In this document: one piece after another, positions 53,391 through 60,465 of the stretch | Position numbering within the stretch: the first letter of the stretch is position 1 | How the letters are laid out: each line of letters opens with the position of its first letter | NCBI RefSeq assembly: GCF_015319355.1 | Contig: NZ_JADILU010000005.1 | Span: forward strand, 62,001-126,000 | Direction: 5' to 3' | Origin: Psychroserpens luteus | Lineage (GTDB): Bacteria; Bacteroidota; Bacteroidia; Flavobacteriales; Flavobacteriaceae | Length of the DNA stretch: 64,000 bases | The notes under the pieces: model-generated | The model's database searches: none | Seen by the model: the letters and a program-made list of their open reading frames with translations, nothing else | What the model was told of the DNA's origin: nothing | Made by a program: the position numbers and the translations under genes

Positions 53391-54629
53391 TTAATTATTT
53401 ACTTGAGTATAGTAATCATTTAAAAACTTAACTATAGAATATCCAATTTCCCTACCCAAATTACAAGGCACAGCATTTCCTATTTGTTTATATTGCTGAG
53501 AAACAGAGCCCATAAACTTCCATTCATCAGGAAAGGTTTGAATTCGAGCGTACTCACGAACAGTAAAAGGTCTTGTTTCCTCTGGATGACATCTTTCTGT
53601 TTGTTTTTGAGCAGGACTGCAAGTCAAAGTCAAACTCGGTTCGTCCCAACCAATTCGTCTAGCCATTCCTGTTTTTCCGCCACCCAAATAAAAACTTTTA
53701 CCCATATACTCTTTTTGTAATTCTAAAGGTAAATCTCTCCAATAACCTTTTGGTGGCACTAAATCTAAAACCACTTTTTTATGTTCTGGATATTTTGAGC
53801 CTTCAGATTTTGGAACATTAGAATTGTACAGTTTTCCTTTCTTTAAAGCGTCAGACAAATTATAGATAGTCTGATATGGTTTAGGATATTCATATTTAAT
53901 ATCAATATCTTTTCTAATACCAACCAAAATTATGCGCTCACGTTTTTGTGGTACTTTGTAATTAATTGCTTTTAAAACTTGAACAGGAACAACATTGTAA
54001 CCAATTTCATCAAGAATTGACAACATTCCTTTTAATGTTTCACCTTTTTCATGAGAGCGTAAACCTTTAACGTTTTCGCCAATACAAATTGGAGGGTTTA
54101 CTTCTTTTACTGCACGAGCAAATTCATAAAACAAGGTTCCTCTTGCGTCTTCTAATCCTAACTTTTTTCCTGCATAACTAAAAGCTTGACATGGAAAACC
54201 ACCTGTAACTATATCAACTTCACCATTAAATTCTTCAAAATTAAAAGATTTTATATCGCCTTCTAAAACATTCCAATTCGGTCTATTTTCTCGAAGTGTT
54301 TGGCAAGCCCATTTATCTATTTCATTTAAAGCAGCACATTTAATTCCTGCTTTTTCAAGTCCGATTGCTAATCCTCCTGCTCCAGCAAATAATTCTAAAA
54401 CCTGAAATTCTTTAATTGGTTTTTCAGAATTATCTACTTCTTCTTCAAGATTGTCAAATAGTGGCTTAATCAGATTATTAATGTCTTCTTTTTTATAGAC
54501 ACGATATTCACTTATAGGTTCTCTCAAAGCTTCAAGTTTTCCATCTCTATCCCATCTTCGTAAAGTTTCCTTACTTTTACCTAAAATTTCAGCAGCTTCA
54601 GAAAGCGAATAATAATCTTTTATAACCAT
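53391..54629 (-). CDS. DNA (cytosine-5) methyltransferase with N-terminal HTH domain
   Basis: The 412-aa protein has a MerR/excisionase-like HTH domain (residues about 1-55, YYSLSEAAEILGKSKETLRR) fused to a complete C5 methyltransferase. Motif I is ELFAGAGGLAIGL, motif IV GGFPCQAFSYAGKKLG with the catalytic Cys, motif VI GENVKGL, motif VIII VPQKRERIILVG, and motif X QIGNAVP. It protects host DNA against the adjacent nuclease. The ATG at 54629 is preferred over that at 54641, since a -7 box lies at 54655-54662 and leaves little leader. The HTH may bind the inverted repeat over the start and repress the operon. Confidence 0.93.
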   Translation of the reverse strand: MVIKDYYSLSEAAEILGKSKETLRRWDRDGKLEALREPISEYRVYKKEDINNLIKPLFDNLEEEVDNSEKPIKEFQVLELFAGAGGLAIGLEKAGIKCAALNEIDKWACQTLRENRPNWNVLEGDIKSFNFEEFNGEVDIVTGGFPCQAFSYAGKKLGLEDARGTLFYEFARAVKEVNPPICIGENVKGLRSHEKGETLKGMLSILDEIGYNVVPVQVLKAINYKVPQKRERIILVGIRKDIDIKYEYPKPYQTIYNLSDALKKGKLYNSNVPKSEGSKYPEHKKVVLDLVPPKGYWRDLPLELQKEYMGKSFYLGGGKTGMARRIGWDEPSLTLTCSPAQKQTERCHPEETRPFTVREYARIQTFPDEWKFMGSVSQQYKQIGNAVPCNLGREIGYSIVKFLNDYYTQVNN

Positions 54630-54655
54630 GTTACACAACATTAAACATTGGTTAC
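54622..54655. promoter_or_regulatory. Inverted repeat over the methyltransferase start, candidate operator
   Basis: ATAACCATGTT at 54622-54632 is inverted as AACATTGGTTAC at 54644-54655, with one bulged base. It covers both possible start codons and abuts the -7 box TAAGTTTG (54655-54662). Binding by the methyltransferase HTH is inference. Confidence 0.5.
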
Positions 54656-54742
54656 AAACTTAAAGAAGATTTTTTTAATTATTGATGAAATGATTAATTA
54701 ATTTTTAGAAAATTTACTAGAACAATAATAGGTTAATTAAAC

Positions 54743-54994
54743 CTAAAATAAATCATGTTTTCCATGTTCAAGATAATACTCTAATTCAAAAGTTTGGCCT
54801 TCATCAACCTCTAAATCTTTAGAATAAACCTTGAGTGTACCCGGAATAAAAAGGTCTGAATTTGCGGGTGTAATTAAAGCTCTTGATCGTTCTCCATCTT
54901 CAAAAAATTCCAAAACCACGTAAAGTTGTTCTGGATCTTCATCATGATTTGGTGTGTGAAATCTCACTACTTGACCTTTTCTAATTTGTATCAT
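54743..54994 (-). CDS. Small conserved hypothetical protein (83 aa)
   Basis: An 83-aa soluble acidic protein: MIQIRKGQVVRFHTPN, then LYVVLEFFEDGERSRALI, ending in an acidic stretch (LEVDEGQTFELEYYLEHG). It looks like a small beta-barrel fold. No function is recognised. It has its own promoter (TTG-N20-TATTTTTG) and is not linked by operon to the restriction genes. The start is the only ATG that gives the complete strand pattern. Confidence 0.75.
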   Translation of the reverse strand: MIQIRKGQVVRFHTPNHDEDPEQLYVVLEFFEDGERSRALITPANSDLFIPGTLKVYSKDLEVDEGQTFELEYYLEHGKHDLF

Positions 54995-55012
54995 AACTTA
55001 TCTAATTTTAAT

Positions 55013-55043
55013 CAAAAATAGTCTCTTAATCAACGTCAGTCAA
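55013..55043 (-). promoter_or_regulatory. Promoter of the 83-aa hypothetical gene
   Basis: TTG-N20-TATTTTTG on the minus strand, 19 bp before the ATG, matching the Bacteroidota consensus. Confidence 0.6.
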
Positions 55044-55202
55044 CATACAATAAGTATCAAAAAACAAATTAACAATTTACTTTGCCATAATTCATTTCAA
55101 ATCTCAACACCCAACTTAAATACTCATAATCAAACAGATATAAAAATAATTGCTTAAATTAGATAGGTATAGATGATAACGCTATTAATCCACCTTCCAC
55201 CA

Positions 55203-56093
55203 ATGAGTAAAAGCAATTTAAACACGTTAGACTTAAGTTCTGTTTTTTCCTTTAAATCACTACTTCTAAAAATTATTGGTGTCTCCTGCACTGTTATTGC
55301 CATTAAAGGATTTATGATTCCTAATCTTTTTTTAGATGGAGGCCTTTTAGGTATTTCCATTCTTATTCATGAGTTTTACCATATAGATGTTTCTATTCCA
55401 TTAATACTTCTCAATTTACCTTTTGTATATATTGGCTATAGAAAATTTGGAAAGAATTTTGCTGCACACACCTTTGTATCCTTAATCTTTCTTGGTCTCT
55501 TATTAAGTTTCTTACCAGTACCTACAGTAACCAAAGACCATTTTCTAGTCGCTGTTTTTGGAGGTGTTTTTGTTGGTCTTGGTATTGGCTTTGTAATTAG
55601 AGGTGGAGGTGTAATTGATGGATTAGAGGTCATTGCAGCATACACAAATACAAGATTTGGTTTATCTACAACCGAAATTATTATGGCAATAAACACAACC
55701 ATCTTCTTAATTATTGCATTCTTCTTAGGTTTGGAAAAAGCAATGTATTCGATTATTACTTTTTTTACAGCTTTAAAGATTTCTGATTATGTGGTTGATG
55801 GGTTTGAAAAATTAATTTCGTTAACGATCATCTCACCTAACGACCAACTCATTAAAGAATTGATAGTTAATCAATTTAATAAGCCAATAACAATCTATAA
55901 AGGCGAACGTGGAAACCTACCAGGAAGCTATGATATAAAACATGATTGTGATGTTCTTGTAACTGTTGTGACACGATTAGAAGTACATAAAGTGAGAAAA
56001 GCAATTGCCAAAGCAGACCCAAAAGCATTTATGTTTATACAAAACATAAAAGAAGTAGATGGAGGTGTTATTAGCAGAAAATCTAGTCATTGA
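55203..56093 (+). CDS. YitT family membrane protein
   Basis: The 296-aa protein has about five to six transmembrane helices (residues about 20-190) with VFGGVFVGLGIGFVIRGGGVIDGLEVIA. A C-terminal soluble DUF2179 domain follows (about 200-285, GERGNLPGSYDIKHDCDVLVTVVTRLE). YitT proteins are widespread with unclear biochemical role. The ATG at 55203 is chosen because the upstream in-frame ATG at 55173 adds ten hydrophobic residues with no family match. Its stop TGA overlaps the ATG of the next gene, so the two are translated together. Confidence 0.88.
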   Translation: MSKSNLNTLDLSSVFSFKSLLLKIIGVSCTVIAIKGFMIPNLFLDGGLLGISILIHEFYHIDVSIPLILLNLPFVYIGYRKFGKNFAAHTFVSLIFLGLLLSFLPVPTVTKDHFLVAVFGGVFVGLGIGFVIRGGGVIDGLEVIAAYTNTRFGLSTTEIIMAINTTIFLIIAFFLGLEKAMYSIITFFTALKISDYVVDGFEKLISLTIISPNDQLIKELIVNQFNKPITIYKGERGNLPGSYDIKHDCDVLVTVVTRLEVHKVRKAIAKADPKAFMFIQNIKEVDGGVISRKSSH

Positions 56094-56674
56094 TGAAAAA
56101 GAGTGTTGATATAATATGTAAAGATGTTGTACATTTTTTAAACGAAAATCTACCGAAACATTTTACCTATCATAATACAGAACATACCTTATATGTATAT
56201 GAAAAAGCAATGCATATTGCGAATAAAGAAAAGGTGAAAAGCAAAGATAGAGCCTTACTAAAAATAGCAGCTTTATATCATGATATTGGTTTTACAAAAT
56301 CGCATCTGGAACATGAAAAAACAGGTTGTGAAATTGCAAAAAAGCAGTTGAAAAATTATGGCTACTCTAAAGAGGAAATTGATACCATTTGCGGTATGAT
56401 TATGGCAACAAAGATTCCGCAAAGCCCAAAAAACCTATTAGAACAAATTTTAGCAGATGCAGATTTAGAGTATTTAGCAACTTCTAAATACCTAAAAAAC
56501 AGTATTGCTTTATATAAAGAGTTACTGCATTTTAATCCAGATTTAAGTGAAGACGAATGGATTAATATTCAAATTAAATTTATTAAAAATCATACATATC
56601 ATACGTCCTATTGTAAACGTTACAAAACCTTCAGAAAAAATAAAAATTTAGCGCTTTTAGAATCTAAAATTTAA
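56093..56674 (+). CDS. HD-domain phosphohydrolase
   Basis: The 193-aa protein shows an HD domain: HNTEHTLYVYEKAM, then the metal pair in AALYHDIGFTKSHLEHE, and DADLEYLATSKYLKN. HD-domain proteins hydrolyse nucleotides or phosphate esters; the substrate is not evident. No signal peptide, so it is cytoplasmic. The ATG at 56093 overlaps the YitT stop by one base (TGATG); the TTG one codon upstream is not needed. Gene order suggests a two-gene transcript with the YitT-family protein. Confidence 0.85.
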   Translation: MKKSVDIICKDVVHFLNENLPKHFTYHNTEHTLYVYEKAMHIANKEKVKSKDRALLKIAALYHDIGFTKSHLEHEKTGCEIAKKQLKNYGYSKEEIDTICGMIMATKIPQSPKNLLEQILADADLEYLATSKYLKNSIALYKELLHFNPDLSEDEWINIQIKFIKNHTYHTSYCKRYKTFRKNKNLALLESKI

Positions 56675-56884
56675 CGACTGCAACAGCACATATAAATATA
56701 TTTTAAGACAACTAACTCTACCTTATTCATTTACAAATAATTATTCACTATATTTATTAGCCTTTAACAGTCGCTTCAAATCACACTAAAACATATTCTA
56801 CTTACGTGTGAACGCTATGCGATTTTCAAATTTTGCTATTAATTTGAATGTCGTTATTATTAATCAATTCTAACTTATCAACTA

Positions 56885-57379
56885 ATGAAAACGTCTAACC
56901 GATTATTTCAAGTACTTCTCCTTGCGCTATTTTTTAATATGTCAACAATGTTTGCCCAAGACACATACTACGTCACAATCCATGTAGATACCGACAAAAT
57001 TTCAAATCACAATGAATTAGAGGTTTGTTATTTTACTTCGGAATCACCAAACGGACAAATAACCAGATCAACAGGAAATATTGAAGATTTTAATATTGAA
57101 GTCAAGCCAGGAGATTTAATCGTTTGGAAAGGTGTGTCTACTAGTAATCCTGAAACAGATATTGTTGACGTGAGATCCATAAATTATCATGGTGGCGATA
57201 ATGTTTTTGGTAGAAATATTTTAAAGGGAAATGGCCAAACTCCCGAATTTGTTATTGGTAAAGTCGATTCTGGAACCAATGGACGAGTCGAGAAATACGC
57301 CATTAAAATTACAGTTTATAATGATAGTAGAAAACGTGGAAACTATCGTATTGATCCAAAAATAACCGTTAAGCTTTAA
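56885..57379 (+). CDS. Secreted protein of unknown function (164 aa)
   Basis: A 164-aa protein with a signal peptide (RLFQVLLLALFFNMSTMFAQ). The mature part contains VTIHVDTDKISNHNELEVC, VKPGDLIVWKGVS and further alternating strands, a beta-sandwich layout somewhat like a cupredoxin-type fold, but no copper-binding His/Cys/Met set is clear. No function is recognised. It is 27 bp upstream of the TPR adenylate cyclase on the same strand, so it could be a partner or ligand-binding protein for that sensor. Confidence 0.75.
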   Translation: MKTSNRLFQVLLLALFFNMSTMFAQDTYYVTIHVDTDKISNHNELEVCYFTSESPNGQITRSTGNIEDFNIEVKPGDLIVWKGVSTSNPETDIVDVRSINYHGGDNVFGRNILKGNGQTPEFVIGKVDSGTNGRVEKYAIKITVYNDSRKRGNYRIDPKITVKL

Positions 57380-57406
57380 TACTATTTCAAATTATTTTTC
57401 AATAAA

Positions 57407-59323
57407 ATGAAATTCAATTCACCATTTCCTTTGGCAACAACAATAAAGACCTGTGTTCTTATAGGTTGTCTTTGTATATCTGCTATTTGCTTTAGTCAGG
57501 AAAAATCAGAATCCCTTCTTTTAGAACATAGGTATGTAAATAATAATTATTCTAAAAGTGAAAAGCTGACACTATTAAATGAATTGGCACAAAACCATCC
57601 AGATCCACAAAAAAAATTACATTATAGTTTAGAGTTAATTAAAAATGCCAAATTACTGGATTCAAGCAAATTGCTCTTTCAAGGCTACATGCATAAAGGG
57701 GCTTCGCTTCGATTAAAAAGTGATTTCACACAAGCATTAGAAAGTTATTTTGAAGCAGCAAAAATAGCTTCAAAAAATAAAAACCAACGTGACTTAGGAT
57801 TGGTTAATATTTCTATTGCAGATGTTTACTCCATAACAAGTAATCATGAAAACGCAGTGAAATATTACAAAACAGGAATGGATCTATTAAAAAAAGAAAA
57901 CGATCTTGAAAATTATGCAAATGGTCTTTCCAATCTAGGTGACGAGTATTTTAATAAAAAAGAATATGATTTAGCCATGGAATGTTTTATGGAATCTGGT
58001 CTCATATTTAGAAAAATCAACTCTTTAGAAGGGAATGCTTTTGTTCTAGGAAACATGGGAATGGTCTACGCAGAGAAGGGAAAAGACGACTTAGCAGAAG
58101 CGAATATAAATGAGGCCATACGTATCATGGAAAACCTGGAATTGTATTATCCTATTTCCGTTTATCTTACGTATATGTCAGATATTTATGCATCAAAAAA
58201 CAATAGAAAAGCAGCAATAGCATATTCCAAAAGAAGCTTGGATTTAGCGACAAAATACAGCTTAAAAGAGCAAATAAGTGATGCGAATTTGCAACTTTCA
58301 AAGTTATACGAACTAAATGGTGATTATCAAAAATCGTTAAGTCATTTTAAAGAGCATTCCACCTTTAAAGATAGTATTGCTAATATTGAAAAAGTTCAAA
58401 AAATGGCAGATGTACGTACTGAGTTTGAAGTTTCAAAAAAACAAACAGAAGTAGACTTATTAACGCAACAACAAAAAACGCAAAACATTCAAGTTGCTTT
58501 ATTAAACCAACAAAATAAAAACAAACAGAATATCGTGATAGCTACTATTATCGCCTTATTTTTAATTGTAATGCTTGCCTTTGGATTATTTAGACGTAAT
58601 AAATACATAAGTAAAACAAAATTAATAATTGAAGAAGAAAAGCTCAGGTCAGATAATCTGTTGCTCAATATTTTACCTGAAGAAACAGCACAAGAGCTGA
58701 AACTAAATGGCAAAGTGGAAGCAAAACGATTTGATTCTGTAACCGTTTTATTTACCGACTTTAAAAACTTCACAACCTACTCCGAAAATCTAACACCAGA
58801 GAAATTGGTAAAAAGTGTGGATTATTATTTTTCAAAATTTGATACTATTATCGAAAAATATAAACTCGAAAAAATAAAAACTGCAGGAGATTCGTACATG
58901 TGTGCAGGAGGATTACCATTTCCCACCAAAGATCATGCAATTAAAATGACACTTGCAGCATTTGAAATTGTACAATTTGTAAAAGACTCTAAAAACTTAA
59001 AAGATTTAGATATAGCACATTTTGATATTCGTGTTGGTATCAATACAGGTCCTGTTGTAGCTGGAGTTGTAGGAACAAAAAAGTTTGCTTATGATATTTG
59101 GGGAGATACCGTTAATGTGGCTTCAAGAATGGAATCCAACTCTATACCAGGAAAAATTAATATTGCAGAAAACACCTATCAATTAATCAAAGATGCTTTT
59201 GAGTGTGAATATAGAGGTGAAATTGATGTGAAAAACAAAGGTGTTTTGAAAATGTATTTTGTAAAAAGCATAAAAGAAAAAACCTTTTATGCTTTTATGA
59301 ATGGACAAAAAGAAGTGGTTTAA
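57407..59323 (+). CDS. TPR-repeat membrane class III adenylate cyclase
   Basis: The 638-aa protein has a signal-like N-terminus, six to seven tetratricopeptide repeats (residues about 50-330), a coiled-coil, one transmembrane helix (about 375-398, IVIATIIALFLIVML) and a class III cyclase domain (about 435-620). Metal Asp451 is in LFTDFKNFT, the adenine Lys in KIKTAGDSY, and YDIWGDTVNVASRME carries the adenine Asp and transition-state Asn and Arg. It therefore should make cAMP. The layout, TPR-coil-helix-catalytic domain, is the same as in the histidine kinase at 42110-44035. It may be co-transcribed with the secreted gene 27 bp upstream. Confidence 0.92.
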   Translation: MKFNSPFPLATTIKTCVLIGCLCISAICFSQEKSESLLLEHRYVNNNYSKSEKLTLLNELAQNHPDPQKKLHYSLELIKNAKLLDSSKLLFQGYMHKGASLRLKSDFTQALESYFEAAKIASKNKNQRDLGLVNISIADVYSITSNHENAVKYYKTGMDLLKKENDLENYANGLSNLGDEYFNKKEYDLAMECFMESGLIFRKINSLEGNAFVLGNMGMVYAEKGKDDLAEANINEAIRIMENLELYYPISVYLTYMSDIYASKNNRKAAIAYSKRSLDLATKYSLKEQISDANLQLSKLYELNGDYQKSLSHFKEHSTFKDSIANIEKVQKMADVRTEFEVSKKQTEVDLLTQQQKTQNIQVALLNQQNKNKQNIVIATIIALFLIVMLAFGLFRRNKYISKTKLIIEEEKLRSDNLLLNILPEETAQELKLNGKVEAKRFDSVTVLFTDFKNFTTYSENLTPEKLVKSVDYYFSKFDTIIEKYKLEKIKTAGDSYMCAGGLPFPTKDHAIKMTLAAFEIVQFVKDSKNLKDLDIAHFDIRVGINTGPVVAGVVGTKKFAYDIWGDTVNVASRMESNSIPGKINIAENTYQLIKDAFECEYRGEIDVKNKGVLKMYFVKSIKEKTFYAFMNGQKEVV

Positions 59324-59379
59324 AACAATAATTATAAATGAAGATGAAGTTAGTATAAGTACGACACAAGTTAAGTACC

Positions 59380-59445
59380 AAACTTATCTTTATCCTTTCT
59401 CTGATTAAAAGACACTGCATCATTAAATGTGTTCTTAGTCTCATT
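59380..59445 (+). repeat. 66-bp direct repeat, copy 1 (remnant of ygiQ 3' end)
   Basis: This segment matches 60490-60555 at about 55 of 66 bases, in the same orientation. On the minus strand it reads as part of the YgiQ C-terminus (NTFNDAVSFNQRKDK), here detached from any gene. The two copies flank the fic gene. Confidence 0.85.
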
Positions 59446-59446
59446 A

Positions 59447-59479
59447 TTTTCTATTTCATAAGAGATTACACTACCTTTG
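59447..59479 (+). promoter_or_regulatory. Promoter of the fic gene
   Basis: TTTT-N21-TACCTTTG. The -7 box at 59472-59479 is followed at 59476-59502 by two palindromes. Transcription would begin near 59485, 16 bp before the fic ATG. Confidence 0.6.
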
Positions 59480-59502
59480 ATACTATCAAATGATACTATC
59501 AT
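59476..59502. promoter_or_regulatory. Two adjoining palindromes over the fic start, candidate operators
   Basis: TTTGATACTATCAAA (59476-59490) and ATGATACTATCAT (59490-59502) are both perfect palindromes sharing the core TGATACTATCA, with centres 13 bp apart. They overlap the -7 box, the predicted start site and the ATG. That is where a repressor would sit. The Fic protein's C-terminal winged helix is the obvious candidate. Confidence 0.7.
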
Positions 59503-60463
59503 GCAAAAACCACCATATGAGATTACCTCTAAAATTCTAAAATTGATAAGTTCAATTTCAGAAAAAATTGGTGCCATTAATTCTAACTATATCAACAAAC
59601 CATCAACTACTTTAAGAAAGCAGAATAAGATTAAAACCATACACTCATCATTAAAAATAGAAGGTAACACCTTATCAGAATCTCAAATAACTGCTTTACT
59701 TGAAAACAAGAAAGTGGTTGGTCCTAAAAAAGATGTGCTCGAAGTGTTAAATGCTATTTCTGTTTACGATAGCTTAGACAAATTTAAACCTAACAGTGAA
59801 GCGTCTTTTTTAAAAGCACATACCGTTTTGATGAATGGCTTAGTAACAAAGCCTGGAAACTATAGAACTGAGACTGTTGGAATTGCAAAAAATAACAAAG
59901 TTGAACATATTGCACCTCCTTTTAAAAATGTGCCTTTCTTAATTAAGAATCTCTTTGAATATTTAAAACATGATGAAGATATTGAACTTATAAAAAGCTG
60001 TGTCTTTCATTATGAGCTAGAGTTTATTCATCCCTTTTTAGATGGTAATGGCAGAATGGGTCGTTTATGGCAGACGCTTATATTAATGGAACAATATTCA
60101 GTCTTCTCCTACATTCCTTTTGAAACCTCAATTAGTAAAGATCAACAGAGTTATTATAAAGTTTTAGGAGAATGTGATAAACTGGGTAACTCAACTAAAT
60201 TTATTGAGTACATGTTAGGCATTATTAATACATCAATAGACGAGTTACTTAATTTTAATAACAGAACTTTTACCTCAGTAGATAGATTACAATATTTTGT
60301 AAGTTTAAGTAAATCCGAGTTTTCTAGAAAAGATTACATGACTATTTTTAAAGATATATCATCTGCAACAGCAAGTCGTGATTTAAAAAAAGGAATTGAA
60401 ATGAATCTGTTTCAAAAAACAGGAGAAAAAAACAAAACATTGTATTTACTTTATAAAAAGTAA
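59501..60463 (+). CDS. Fic-domain protein (probable AMP-transferase), self-inhibited class, with winged-helix tail
   Basis: The 320-aa protein contains the Fic motif HPFLDGNGRMGR (catalytic His177) and an N-terminal inhibitory motif S50xxxE54G (SLKIEGN), so it is the class that inhibits itself until the Glu is displaced. The C-terminus (about 245-320, TASRDLKKGIEMNLFQKTG) looks like a winged helix. Fic proteins transfer AMP or similar to target hydroxyls. The ATG at 59501 is chosen because the upstream TTG at 59477 lies in the promoter's -7 box. It is flanked by the 66-bp repeat copies at 59380 and 60490 and has two palindromes at its start. Confidence 0.93.
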   Translation: MQKPPYEITSKILKLISSISEKIGAINSNYINKPSTTLRKQNKIKTIHSSLKIEGNTLSESQITALLENKKVVGPKKDVLEVLNAISVYDSLDKFKPNSEASFLKAHTVLMNGLVTKPGNYRTETVGIAKNNKVEHIAPPFKNVPFLIKNLFEYLKHDEDIELIKSCVFHYELEFIHPFLDGNGRMGRLWQTLILMEQYSVFSYIPFETSISKDQQSYYKVLGECDKLGNSTKFIEYMLGIINTSIDELLNFNNRTFTSVDRLQYFVSLSKSEFSRKDYMTIFKDISSATASRDLKKGIEMNLFQKTGEKNKTLYLLYKK

Positions 60464-60465
60464 AA

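Noticed and set aside
59371-59577. 68-aa minus-strand ORF crossing the fic start
   Set aside because: Its end is the detached ygiQ fragment and its beginning is antisense to fic. There is no evidence that it is expressed as a protein.
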